A stretch of 64,000 nucleotides of DNA, from contig JAFKEN010000005.1 of assembly GCA_017308515.1 (NCBI GenBank), positions 248,001 to 312,000 on the forward strand, written 5' to 3'. The position numbers and the translations under genes are program-made. This document shows positions 8,128-15,597 of the stretch, one piece after another. The notes beneath the pieces are model-generated. The model ran no database searches, was not told the origin of the DNA, and saw only the letters and a list, made by a program, of their open reading frames with translations. Each line of letters begins with the position of its first letter. The first letter of the stretch is position 1. This DNA is from Actinomycetales bacterium. GTDB lineage: Bacteria; Actinomycetota; Actinomycetes; Actinomycetales; Microbacteriaceae.

Positions 8128-9366
8128 CTAGAGCTCGACGCCGACGAGCACGGGCTCGGGCTGCAGCGCCACGCCGAACTCCGACAGCACGCGTGTGCGC
8201 ACGAAGCCCGCGAGCTGCACCACCTCGGCCGCGGTCGCCCCGCCGCGGTTGGTGATCGCGAGGGTGTGGCGGCTCGAGATCGCGGCGCGCGAGCCGGGCA
8301 GCGCGAAGCCGCGGGGGATGCCGGCGTGCTCGATGAGCCAGGCCGCCGAGAGCTTCACGAGGTACTCGCCCGAGGCCGGGCGCGCCAGCGGCGGCACCTC
8401 GGCGCCGAGCGGCAGCACGCGCGGGCGCTCCTCCGGCGCGGTCGGCCAGCGCGGGGCGTCGGCGGGGAGGCCGCGCGCGAAGTTCTCGGAGACGACGGGG
8501 TTGGTGAAGAAGGAGCCCGCGCTGGCCGAATCGGGGTCGGCCGGGTCCCACAGCATCCCCTTGGCGGCGCGCAGCTCGAGCACCGCGGCGCGCGCCTGCC
8601 GCACCGGCACCCGGTCGCCCAGGCGCACGCCGAGCGCGTCGGCGAGCTGGGGGTACGCGATCGGCTGGCCGAGCGCGCCGCCCGCCCCGGCGCCCGCGCC
8701 CACCGCGTCGCCCTCGAACAGCGCCAGCTCGAGGCCGACCACGAGCCCGAGCCGACCCTGCTTGAGCGCGCTCGTGCGGTAGCCGAGCCCGAGCTCGCCG
8801 TGCGGGATCCGCTCGAGCTCGCCGGTGGCGAAGTCGAGGAACTCGATCGCCACGAGGCTCGAGCCGAGCTCCTGCCCGTAGGCACCGATGTTCTGCACGG
8901 GCGCCGCCCCGGCCGACCCGGGGATGCCGGAGAGCGCCTCGATGCCCGCCCAGCCGTTCTCCACGGCGTGCTCGACGACCGCGTCCCACGGCTCCCCGGC
9001 GGCGACGCGCAGGCGCACGGTGCGCTCGCGGGGCCCGGGTCGGAGCGCGATCGGACTGGTCTCGGTTCCCGGCTCGGGCATCCGGATCGGCGCGTCGGGC
9101 AGGCGCTCGATGCCGCGCGTGGCGACCCGCACGACCGTGCCGTCGAAGCCCTCGTCGGCGACCACCATGTTCGAGCCGCCGCCCAGCAGCAGCCAGTCCT
9201 CGGGCGAGTTCCAGGCCTCGCGGGCGGCCGTGAGCAGCTCCTCGCGGGTCGCCGCCTCGACGAGCCGGGCCGCGGGGCCACCGACGCGCAGGGTCGTGTA
9301 CTCGGCGAGGGGGCGACCCGCCTCACCGCCCGATGCGGCTCCGGCGCCCGTCACCGAGGCGCTCAC
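8128..9366 (-). CDS. murB: UDP-N-acetylmuramate dehydrogenase
   Basis: 412 residues, longer than typical MurB (about 300-350), mainly through extra loops in the middle of the protein. It reduces UDP-GlcNAc-enolpyruvate to UDP-MurNAc with NADPH and FAD for peptidoglycan synthesis. Visible features are YTTLRVGGPA, the FAD-binding GGGSNMVVADEGFDG, GAYGQE, the proton-donor Ser region AGSFFTNPVVS and the C-terminal LAITNRGGATAAEV. The GTG start overlaps the HadB-like stop (GTGA). It is the third gene of an operon with two hot-dog dehydratases, an arrangement common in actinobacteria. Confidence 0.93.
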   Translation of the reverse strand: MSASVTGAGAASGGEAGRPLAEYTTLRVGGPAARLVEAATREELLTAAREAWNSPEDWLLLGGGSNMVVADEGFDGTVVRVATRGIERLPDAPIRMPEPGTETSPIALRPGPRERTVRLRVAAGEPWDAVVEHAVENGWAGIEALSGIPGSAGAAPVQNIGAYGQELGSSLVAIEFLDFATGELERIPHGELGLGYRTSALKQGRLGLVVGLELALFEGDAVGAGAGAGGALGQPIAYPQLADALGVRLGDRVPVRQARAAVLELRAAKGMLWDPADPDSASAGSFFTNPVVSENFARGLPADAPRWPTAPEERPRVLPLGAEVPPLARPASGEYLVKLSAAWLIEHAGIPRGFALPGSRAAISSRHTLAITNRGGATAAEVVQLAGFVRTRVLSEFGVALQPEPVLVGVEL

Positions 9367-9815
9367 GCCGGCAGGGCGACCCGCACCTGGGCCTTGCCCA
9401 GCACGGTCTCGCCGCCCGAGCGCACCGTCAGGTCGATGCGCGCGCCGTCGTCGTCGAGGGCGCCGACGACCGCGGTGACCTGCACGACCGCGCCGAGCTC
9501 GGCGTCCACGAGCACCGGACGCGTGAAGCGCACCTGGTAATCGACCACCCGCGCGGCGTCACCGCCGAGCCAGTCGACGACCGGCTGCACGGCGAGCCCC
9601 ATGGTGAGCATGCCGTGCGCGAGCACGCCCGGCAGCCCGACCGACCGGGCGACGTCGTCGCGGTAGTGGATCGGGTTGAAGTCGCCCGAGGCGCCGGCGT
9701 AGCGCACCAGCTTGTCGCGATCGAGCAGGAAGGTCGCCTCGGCGACCTCGTCGCCGACCGACAGCACGGAGCGGTCGGGCAGCGGGCCCAGCGCCGGGCG
9801 CGCGGCGGCGCTCAC
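9363..9815 (-). CDS. MaoC-like (R)-hydroxyacyl dehydratase, HadB-like subunit
   Basis: 150 residues, a hot-dog fold with the hydratase-2 motif in YAGASGDFNPIHYRDDVARSVGL (catalytic Asp and His) followed by GVLAHGMLTMGL. It would dehydrate 3-hydroxyacyl thioesters as a heterodimer with the next protein, as HadA/HadB do in the mycobacterial FAS-II system. The GTG start overlaps the partner's stop by 4 nt. The physiological substrate outside mycolate-producing bacteria is not established. Confidence 0.85.
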   Translation of the reverse strand: MSAAARPALGPLPDRSVLSVGDEVAEATFLLDRDKLVRYAGASGDFNPIHYRDDVARSVGLPGVLAHGMLTMGLAVQPVVDWLGGDAARVVDYQVRFTRPVLVDAELGAVVQVTAVVGALDDDGARIDLTVRSGGETVLGKAQVRVALPA

Positions 9816-10255
9816 GAGTCGCCCCGCACGACGAGGCTCGAGATCGAGGTGGCGACGTGCTCGCCGTCGGCGTCGGTGAGGGCCGACTCGGCGGTCACCA
9901 TGGCGTTGCCGCCCACGACGCGCACCGCGGTCACCGTCAGGCGCGCGGTGAGCTCGTCGCCGGCGACGATCGGGCGGGCGAGGACGAAGCGCTGGTCGCC
10001 GTGCACGACGCGACCGAAGTCGATGCCCGCCTCGGGATCCTCGATGAGGGTCTCGAGCGCGGCGCCGACCACGATCGGGAACGTCGGCGGGGCCACCAGG
10101 TCGGCGTAGCCCGCGGCGCGGGCGGCCTCCACGTCATGGTGGATCGGGCTGGTCGCGAAGACGGCGCGCGCGAACTCGCGCACCTTCTCGCGGCCGACCG
10201 CGTAGGGCGGGGCGGGCGGGTAGCGCTTGCCTTCGATTCCGGGGTTCACGGCCAT
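9812..10255 (-). CDS. FAS1-like dehydratase domain protein, HadA-like subunit
   Basis: 147 residues beginning MAVNPGIEGKRYPPAPPYAV, the typical N-terminus of actinobacterial HadA-like proteins. A MaoC_dehydrat_N hot-dog domain follows with FATSPIHHDVEAARAAGY and APPTFPIVVG. It lacks the full catalytic Asp/His motif and is expected to be the substrate-holding partner of the following HadB-like subunit. It heads the hadA-hadB-murB operon and appears leaderless, with TAGGCT 7 nt before the ATG. Confidence 0.82.
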   Translation of the reverse strand: MAVNPGIEGKRYPPAPPYAVGREKVREFARAVFATSPIHHDVEAARAAGYADLVAPPTFPIVVGAALETLIEDPEAGIDFGRVVHGDQRFVLARPIVAGDELTARLTVTAVRVVGGNAMVTAESALTDADGEHVATSISSLVVRGDS

Positions 10256-10262
10256 CCCGACG

Positions 10263-10268
10263 AGCCTA
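10263..10268 (-). promoter_or_regulatory. -10 box of a leaderless promoter for hadA-hadB-murB
   Basis: TAGGCT on the minus strand, 7 nt upstream of the ATG at 10255. It lies just past the terminator of the upstream peptide gene, so the operon must have its own promoter here. Confidence 0.55.
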
Positions 10269-10280
10269 GCGAGAACCGTC

Positions 10281-10310
10281 GAGGCCCCGGCGATCGCTCG
10301 CCGGGGCCTC
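10281..10310 (-). terminator. Stem-loop terminator after the small peptide gene
   Basis: A perfect 13-bp stem (10281-10293 with 10298-10310) closed by a 4-nt loop. On the minus strand it lies 73 nt beyond the peptide stop codon and before the hadA promoter. Only a few T residues follow, as is usual in high-GC actinobacteria. Confidence 0.7.
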
Positions 10311-10382
10311 GGAGTCTTCGGCTGACGTGGTCAGCGCGGGAGACGGATGAGTGCGGTGTCTCGCGGAGTCAGGCGACGCTGC

Positions 10383-10463
10383 CTACTGGCAGCTCTCGCA
10401 CTGGAGGTCGTCCATGGGGTCGACCGGGACCGCGTAGCCACCGACGGTGTCGACATCGTTCAT
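10383..10463 (-). CDS. 26-residue peptide with C-terminal CESCQ, function unknown
   Basis: A short gene with a strong ribosome-binding site (AAGGAGG, 6 nt before ATG). The peptide starts MNDVDTVGGYAVPVDPM and ends DDLQCESCQ. It is acidic and has two Cys as CxxC at the extreme C-terminus. It has its own sigma-70-like promoter, a palindromic operator and a strong terminator, so it is a monocistronic regulated unit and not a by-product of a neighbour. I do not recognise the family. Options are a RiPP or signalling-peptide precursor, a metal- or redox-binding small protein, or a leader peptide, although no gene in the same unit follows it. Confidence 0.65.
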   Translation of the reverse strand: MNDVDTVGGYAVPVDPMDDLQCESCQ

Positions 10464-10539
10464 GAGTGCCTCCTTCAGTCGGTTGCGCCCGATCCGAGCG
10501 ATCGGGCCGCGGTTCGGAAGCGATTCCCGCCCCGCGTGG

Positions 10540-10579
10540 GTCCTCACTATATAACGGGAATCACAGTCGTGTCATTCCC
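10540..10579 (-). promoter_or_regulatory. Promoter and palindromic operator of the small peptide gene
   Basis: On the minus strand an ATGACA -35 element is followed after 16-18 nt by TATATA/TATAGT, a notably AT-rich -10 for this genome. The inverted repeat GGGAATnACA-N4-TGTnATTCCC (10556-10579) covers the -35 box and the spacer, an ideal place for a repressor. The leader to the ATG is about 75 nt. Confidence 0.6.
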
Positions 10580-10667
10580 CTACATGTTGTGGTTCGGCGT
10601 GTCGCGCGCCGGATCCCATTCTCCCCCGAACCGCCGACATCCGCCGGCCGTCGACCACCCGCGTCCG

Positions 10668-10682
10668 GGGCCGTCCCGGCCC
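10668..10682 (-). terminator. Weak hairpin after the sugar permease
   Basis: GGGCCG-GGA-CGGCCC on the minus strand directly after the permease stop. The 6-bp GC stem lacks a T-run, so it is only a possible transcription end for the ABC operon. The region from here to the peptide promoter (about 90 bp) shows nothing else. Confidence 0.3.
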
Positions 10683-10683
10683 G

Positions 10684-12015
10684 TCAGGTGCGCATGAGCG
10701 AGCCGCCCGCGCGCAGCCGGGAGACCGCGTCGACCGTCGCGGCGAGGATCAGCACGCCGCCCGTGACGAGGTAGTTCACGCCGCCGGGCAGGTTGAGCAG
10801 GCCCAGTCCGTTGGTGATGACCGAGATCACCAGGGCGCCCACGGCGGCGTGCGCGAGCCGCCCGCGCCCGCCGAACAGGCTCACCCCGCCGACCACCGCG
10901 GCGGCGACGCCGCTCAGCACGATGTCGCGCCCGAAGGCCGCGTCGACCGAACCGACCTTGCTGGCCGAGAACAGCCCCGCCATGACCGCGAGCGTCGAGC
11001 AGATGACGAACGCGATCCAGCGGATGTTCACGACCTTGATGCCCGAGCGCCGGGCCGCCTCGGCGTTGCCGCCGATCGCGTAGAGCCAGCGTCCGTACTT
11101 CGTGCGGTCGAGCACGAAGGTGCCCAGGAACAGGATCGCCAGCACGAAGGGCACGACGATCGGCACGCCCTCGATCGCGGCGAAGGCTCCGCCGCGATTG
11201 ACGCTGAGGACGGCGACGATGATGCCGCCGACCACCGCGATCGCGGCCAGCCGGATCCACATCAGGGCGATCGTGCGGTTGGGTACCCCCGCCCGCGCGC
11301 GCCGGCGCCGGTCGAGCAGCGAGCTCAGCAGCGACACCACGAGCACCAGGCCGAGCAGCACCCAGCCCGCCCAGACCGGCATGGTGCCGTTCTGGATGGC
11401 GAGGATCTCGGGGATCTGGATGCGGTAGAGCCCGCCGTCGCCGATGATGATGAGCTGCAGACCCTGGAAGCCGAGGAAGAGGCCCAGCGTCACGACGAAG
11501 GACGGGATCCCCACCCTCGAGACGAAGAACCCGATGAAGGTTCCGATCGCCACCCCCGCGAGCAGGGCCGCGGCGAGCGCGAGCGGCCAGGGCAGCGCGA
11601 AGGTGCCGGGGTCGGCGAGCACCACGAAGATCGCCATCGTGACCCCCGCGGTGACACCGGCCGAGAGGTCGATCTCGCCGAGCAGGATCACGAAGGTCAG
11701 CGCCATGCCGAGGGTGACGAGGGTCGCGGCCTGGGTGAGCAGGTTCGCGAAGTTCCTCTCGGTGAGGAAGTACGGGCTCAGCAGCGAGAAGAGCACGAAC
11801 AGCACGACGAAGCCGGCGATGGCCGGCAGCGCGCCCATGTCGCCGTTGCGCACCCGCTGGAGGTAGCCGCGCGCCTGATCGCGCACGCTGCCCTCGACCC
11901 CGCTCGCGATGAGGTCGGTCGCGGTCGGCACGATGCCGGTGGACTCGGTGACCGAGCGCTCGACGCGCCCGCCGGGCTCGGCGGAGGTCGACTCGGGCGT
12001 GGGGGTGGCGCTCAT
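10684..12015 (-). CDS. Sugar ABC transporter permease (XylH/RbsC family)
   Basis: 443 residues with about ten to twelve hydrophobic segments. The BPD_transp_2 signature is visible as LGMALTFVILLGEIDLSAG, in which the Asp-Leu-Ser-Ala-Gly element is typical of ribose and xylose permeases. A 70-residue cytoplasmic N-terminus precedes the first helix, and a charged loop (DRRRRARAGVPN) lies in the middle as in XylH proteins. Its ATG overlaps the ATPase stop by 4 nt. With the single-domain ATPase and XylF-like binding protein it forms a CUT2-class pentose/hexose importer. Confidence 0.9.
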   Translation of the reverse strand: MSATPTPESTSAEPGGRVERSVTESTGIVPTATDLIASGVEGSVRDQARGYLQRVRNGDMGALPAIAGFVVLFVLFSLLSPYFLTERNFANLLTQAATLVTLGMALTFVILLGEIDLSAGVTAGVTMAIFVVLADPGTFALPWPLALAAALLAGVAIGTFIGFFVSRVGIPSFVVTLGLFLGFQGLQLIIIGDGGLYRIQIPEILAIQNGTMPVWAGWVLLGLVLVVSLLSSLLDRRRRARAGVPNRTIALMWIRLAAIAVVGGIIVAVLSVNRGGAFAAIEGVPIVVPFVLAILFLGTFVLDRTKYGRWLYAIGGNAEAARRSGIKVVNIRWIAFVICSTLAVMAGLFSASKVGSVDAAFGRDIVLSGVAAAVVGGVSLFGGRGRLAHAAVGALVISVITNGLGLLNLPGGVNYLVTGGVLILAATVDAVSRLRAGGSLMRT

Positions 12016-12779
12016 GCCGCCTCTCCTTCGGGGGACTTGCTGCCGGTGATGTAGGCGACCACGTCGTCGCGATCGGTGTCGGCCGCGGGGATCTGCGCGA
12101 CCATCTGGCCGAGGTAGAGCACGGCGATGTCGTCGGCCACGGCGAAGACGTCGGCGAGGTTGTGGCTGATGAGCAGCACCCCGACCCCCTGCTCGGCGAG
12201 TCGGCGCACGAGAGCGAGCACCTGCTCGGTCTGGGCGACGCCGAGCGCGGCGGTCGGCTCGTCGAGGATCACCAGGCGCGCCTTCTTGAGCACCGAGCGG
12301 GCGATCGCGACCGTCTGGCGCTGTCCCCCCGAGAGCGAGGAGACCTTCTGCCGCACCGACTTGACGGTGCGCACCGAGAGCGAGCGGAGCGTCTCGGAGG
12401 CCTCGCGCTCCATGCGGCCCTCGTCGAAGGTGCCCCAGGAGGTCTCCTCCCGGCCGAGGAACATGTTCTGGACGATGTCGAGGTTGTCGCACAGCGCGAG
12501 GTCCTGGTAGACGACCTCGATGCCGAGCGCGGCGGCCTCGCGCGGCCCGTGCAGATCGACGCGACGACCGTCGACGAGCACCTGGCCGGAGTCGTAGGGC
12601 TGCACACCGGCGAGACCCTTGATGAGGGTCGACTTGCCGGCGCCGTTGTCGCCGACGAGGGCGGTGACCTTGCCCGGATAGACCGTCAGACTCACCCCCT
12701 TCAGCACGCTGACGGGGCCGAACCCCTTGTGGACGTCGATCAGTTCGACCAGCGGAGTGCCGGGAGTCGGTTCGGCCAC
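12012..12779 (-). CDS. Sugar ABC transporter ATP-binding protein
   Basis: 255 residues with a single nucleotide-binding domain, whereas classical RbsA/XylG are tandem domains of about 500. Walker A is VGDNGAGKST, the signature is LSGGQRQ and Walker B is LVILDEPTAALG, with switch His in LISHNLAD. Such half-length ATPases are common in actinobacterial CUT2 systems and should act as homodimers. The GTG start has AGGAGG about 10 nt upstream. It is separated from the binding-protein gene by 162 bp holding two hairpins. Confidence 0.9.
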   Translation of the reverse strand: MAEPTPGTPLVELIDVHKGFGPVSVLKGVSLTVYPGKVTALVGDNGAGKSTLIKGLAGVQPYDSGQVLVDGRRVDLHGPREAAALGIEVVYQDLALCDNLDIVQNMFLGREETSWGTFDEGRMEREASETLRSLSVRTVKSVRQKVSSLSGGQRQTVAIARSVLKKARLVILDEPTAALGVAQTEQVLALVRRLAEQGVGVLLISHNLADVFAVADDIAVLYLGQMVAQIPAADTDRDDVVAYITGSKSPEGEAA

Positions 12780-12812
12780 GGGGCCTGCCTCCTTGAGGGT
12801 GGGGTGACGCGC

Positions 12813-12836
12813 TGCTCGCCGCCGCGACGGCGAGCA
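12813..12836 (-). other. Secondary stem-loop in the binding-protein/ATPase intercistronic region
   Basis: TGCTCGCC (12813-12820) pairs with GGCGAGCA (12829-12836) around an 8-nt loop. It lies between the strong hairpin and the ATPase ribosome-binding site and may help stabilise or limit the downstream message. Confidence 0.4.
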
Positions 12837-12894
12837 GGACGCCGTCGCGTGAGCGCGGCGGCGCGGAGGATCGTCGCCTCGGGCGACGAGGGGA

Positions 12895-12931
12895 GGGCCC
12901 CGCCCGCGGCTGATGGCCGCGGGCGGGGCCC
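12895..12931 (-). terminator. 16-bp perfect hairpin after the sugar-binding protein gene
   Basis: A perfect 16-bp G/C stem (12895-12910 with 12916-12931) with a 5-nt loop begins 10 nt after the binding-protein stop. Because ATPase and permease genes follow on the same strand, it probably acts as a partial terminator or RNA-stability element that makes the binding protein more abundant than the membrane complex. Confidence 0.7.
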
Positions 12932-12941
12932 GGTGGGACGG

Positions 12942-14021
12942 CTACTTGATGCCGTACTTCTCGCACGCGGCGGCGACGTCGCCGGTGCAGATGTCGGACG
13001 CCTTGGCGTCGCCGTTGTCGATCACCATCTGGACCTTGTCGGGGCCGACGGAGACCGGGGTCACCGCGATGAACGGCTTGCCGTAGAGGTCCTTGCCGGC
13101 CGACGGGGTCTCGCCGTTCAGCAGCTGGATCGCGAGGTCCGACGCGGCCTTCGCCTCGAGGCTGACCTGCTTGTAGACCGTGCCGGTCTGGTAGCCCAGC
13201 AGCACGTTCTGCAGACCGGCGACCGACGCGTCCTGGCCGCTCACCGGCACCTGCCCGGCGAGGCCGTTCTTCTGCAGGATGGTGATGACGCCCGCGGCGT
13301 TGGTGTCGTTGGCGACCCAGACCGCGTCGACCTTGCCGCCGAGCGAGGTCAGCGCCTGCTCGAAGTTGGTCGCGCTCTTGTCGCCGTCCCAGACGCCGAC
13401 CGGCTCGGCCGCCGGCGTGATGCCGGCGTCGCCCATGACCTTCGCGGCACCGTCGTGGAAGAGCTTGGCGTTGCCGTCGGAGGGGTCACCGCCCATGTAG
13501 ACGACGACCGCGGTCTTCGGGTCCTTGCCGAGGGCGTTGAGGCCGTCGACGATCATCTGGCCCTCGAGCGCACCGACCTGCTCGTTGTCGAACGAGACGT
13601 AGTAGTCGGCGATCATCGTCGGGTCGGAGGCGCCGTCGGTGATCGGGCGGTCGTAGGCGATGACCGGGATGCCCTGGTCCTGCGCCTTCTGGGTCACGGC
13701 CAGCGCCGCGCCGTTGTAGTCGACGAGCACCATGACGCCGCAGCCCTTGGTGAGCTCCTGGTCGGCGATGGTCGCGTACTTGTTGGTGTCGCCCTGCGCG
13801 TTCTGGATGTCGGCCTCGAAGCCGGCGTCGGTGAACGCCTTCTCCAGCGCGGGGCGGTCGAGGCTCTCCCAGCGCGGCGAGGACGCCGCGTCCGGCAGGA
13901 TCACGCAGGCGCGGGCCGCGGCGTCACCGCCACCACCACCGCCCCCCGTGGAACAGCCGACGAGGGCGAGAGCCGTCACACCGACGACAGCCGCGACCGA
14001 GATGAACGATGAGCGCTTCAC
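12942..14021 (-). CDS. Sugar-binding lipoprotein of ABC transporter (XylF-like)
   Basis: 359 residues. A signal peptide ends in the lipobox LVGC (residues about 20-23) followed by a Gly-rich linker. The Peripla_BP_4 fold has the D-xylose-type elements VLVDYNGAALAV, VIAYDRPI and VSFDNEQVGALEGQ, and the late VSGQDASVAGLQNVLLGYQTG. It captures a sugar outside the membrane for the permease and ATPase downstream. It resembles xylose/multiple-sugar binders more than ribose binders. The GTG start is followed by a Lys-Arg n-region; the ribosome-binding site is weak. Confidence 0.9.
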   Translation of the reverse strand: MKRSSFISVAAVVGVTALALVGCSTGGGGGGGDAAARACVILPDAASSPRWESLDRPALEKAFTDAGFEADIQNAQGDTNKYATIADQELTKGCGVMVLVDYNGAALAVTQKAQDQGIPVIAYDRPITDGASDPTMIADYYVSFDNEQVGALEGQMIVDGLNALGKDPKTAVVVYMGGDPSDGNAKLFHDGAAKVMGDAGITPAAEPVGVWDGDKSATNFEQALTSLGGKVDAVWVANDTNAAGVITILQKNGLAGQVPVSGQDASVAGLQNVLLGYQTGTVYKQVSLEAKAASDLAIQLLNGETPSAGKDLYGKPFIAVTPVSVGPDKVQMVIDNGDAKASDICTGDVAAACEKYGIK

Positions 14022-14046
14022 GAGTTCTCATTTCCCATGGTGGCGT

Positions 14047-14064
14047 ACGGGAGCCAGCTCCCGT
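14047..14064. promoter_or_regulatory. Palindrome in the leader of the sugar-binding protein gene
   Basis: ACGGGAGC-CA-GCTCCCGT lies 26 bp upstream of the GTG start on the minus strand. It could be a repressor site or an RNA hairpin near the ribosome-binding site. A further 9-bp palindrome, GCGTAACGC (about 14144-14152), lies deeper in the divergent region and faintly resembles LacI-family half-sites. Confidence 0.35.
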
Positions 14065-14215
14065 GCCGCGTCGTCACTGGCGCGGCCCGTGAAGCGTATG
14101 CCCGTGTTTCTGTGTGAGGGAAGGGAATATGTGACCGTTTCGCGTAACGCTTCCATAACGCCCGCGACGCGACGAATTCGTGGAATGGGAGCGGTACCAC
14201 GTCGGGAGGGTGCGG

Positions 14216-14221
14216 CAGGCT
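14216..14221 (+). promoter_or_regulatory. -10-like box of a leaderless promoter for glycerate kinase
   Basis: CAGGCT stands 6 nt before the ATG at 14228. It is one base off the TAGGCT boxes seen before other leaderless genes here. No Shine-Dalgarno is correctly spaced for this ATG. Confidence 0.4.
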
Positions 14222-14227
14222 GGCGGG

Positions 14228-15214
14228 ATGCGCGTCGTCATCGCCCCCGACAGCTTCAAGGGGTCGCTGCGCGCGCCCGCGGTCGCCGCGGCCCTCGCGC
14301 GCGGCTGGCGCTCGGTGCGCCCCGACGACGAGCTCGTGCCGCTTCCCCAGGCGGACGGCGGGGAGGGCACCCTGCAGGTGCTCGAGGCGGCGCTGCCCGG
14401 AGCCCGGCGGCGCGACGCCGGGACGGTCACCGGGCCGGACGGGCGACCGGTCACGGGATCCTGGCTCGAGCTCGCCGACGGCACTGCCGTGGTCGAGCTC
14501 GCCGAGGTCGCGGGACTCGAGCTGATGGCCGAGCTCGACCCCCTCGGCGCGAGCTCGCGCGGCCTCGGCGAGACGATCGCGGCGGCCCTCGACGCGGGCG
14601 CCTCGCGACTGGTCGTCGCGCTCGGAGGGTCGGCCTCCACCGACGGCGGCGAGCCGATGCTCGCCGCGCTCGGCGCGCGCACGCCCCCGCCCGGCGGCGC
14701 GGTCGCGCTCACCGACGTGACGGCCCCGCTGCTGGGCGAGCGCGGAGCCGCGGCGGTGTTCGGGCCGCAGAAGGGCGCGAGCCCGGCTCAGGTGGCCGAG
14801 CTCGACGCGAGGCTCGCGGCGATCGCGGCGGCGCATCCCGAGGTCGACGCCGAGACCCCGGGCGCGGGGGCCGCGGGCGGCGTGGGCTACGGGTTGCTGC
14901 GCTGGGGCGCCGCCCTCGCCTCGGGCGCCGACGAGGTCGCCCGGCTGACCGGGCTGGTCGCCGCCGAGCGCGAGGCCGACGTCGTGCTCACGGGCGAGGG
15001 CCGGTTCGACGCTCAGTCGCTCACCGGCAAGGTCGTGGGGGCGATGATCGCGCGGGGTGTCACCCCGTGGATCGTCGCGGGCGCGATCGAGACCGCGACG
15101 CCGGGGCCGGCGTTCGAACTGCGGGAGCTCGCCGGATCCTCCACCGCCGCGCTCGCCGAGCCCGAGCGCTGGCTCGAGGCCGCGGGGGCCGAGGCGGCGC
15201 GCGCCGCCGGGTGA
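14228..15214 (+). CDS. glxK: Glycerate kinase (GlxK/GarK family)
   Basis: 328 residues. The N-terminal MRVVIAPDSFKGSL is the hallmark of glycerate 2-kinase type 1, and the GASRLVVALGGSASTDGG and DVVLTGEGRFDAQSLTGKV segments complete the family pattern. It phosphorylates D-glycerate to 2-phosphoglycerate (some members make 3-phosphoglycerate), linking glyoxylate or glucarate breakdown to glycolysis. The ATG at 14228 is chosen over an upstream in-frame ATG because the family begins at MRVVIAPD. Divergent from the sugar importer. Confidence 0.9.
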   Translation: MRVVIAPDSFKGSLRAPAVAAALARGWRSVRPDDELVPLPQADGGEGTLQVLEAALPGARRRDAGTVTGPDGRPVTGSWLELADGTAVVELAEVAGLELMAELDPLGASSRGLGETIAAALDAGASRLVVALGGSASTDGGEPMLAALGARTPPPGGAVALTDVTAPLLGERGAAAVFGPQKGASPAQVAELDARLAAIAAAHPEVDAETPGAGAAGGVGYGLLRWGAALASGADEVARLTGLVAAEREADVVLTGEGRFDAQSLTGKVVGAMIARGVTPWIVAGAIETATPGPAFELRELAGSSTAALAEPERWLEAAGAEAARAAG

Positions 15215-15288
15215 GGAGGGCCGCGGGAGGCGGCTCTCGAACCCGAGCGGCCCACGGAACCCCGGCGGTCCGCGCGCTCGCGGGAACG

Positions 15289-15597
15289 TCAGGCGGCGGA
15301 GAAGTCCGTCGGCGTCAGGCGGGTCGCCGTGATCGACTCCACGATCGGGCCGTCGGCCTCGGAGGCATCGCGCGCCGCGATCCACCGCCCATCGGCGCGG
15401 AACGAGCTCCAGTTGGCGTCGGGGTCGCCCTCGTGCCGCAGGAGGTAGTGGAGGACCCCTCCCGCATCCAGCCAGTACCCCTGCGACGTCATGCCGTGCT
15501 CGCGGAACAGCGCGTCGGTGTGGTCGCGGAAGCGGGCGAGCAGGTCGTCGAGGCGACCGGGCACGGGCACGTACACCCGCAGTTCATAGGTGGGCAT
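15289..15597 (-). CDS. NIPSNAP-family protein
   Basis: 102 residues starting MPTYELRVYVPVPGRLDDLLARF, the ferredoxin-like alpha/beta barrel opening of NIPSNAP domains. A further Y-L-L-R-H core strand and the FRADGRWIAAR helix follow. Bacterial members are often found in catabolic operons, but their biochemical role is not established. The ATG lies within the end of the IclR gene (14-nt overlap), so it is the last gene of the long P450/CoA-transferase block. Confidence 0.8.
   Translation of the reverse strand: MPTYELRVYVPVPGRLDDLLARFRDHTDALFREHGMTSQGYWLDAGGVLHYLLRHEGDPDANWSSFRADGRWIAARDASEADGPIVESITATRLTPTDFSAA

Noticed and set aside
14144-14152. LacI-family catabolite operator at GCGTAACGC
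   Set aside because: Only the central 9 bp are symmetric and the flanks do not match, so it is too weak to call as a separate site.
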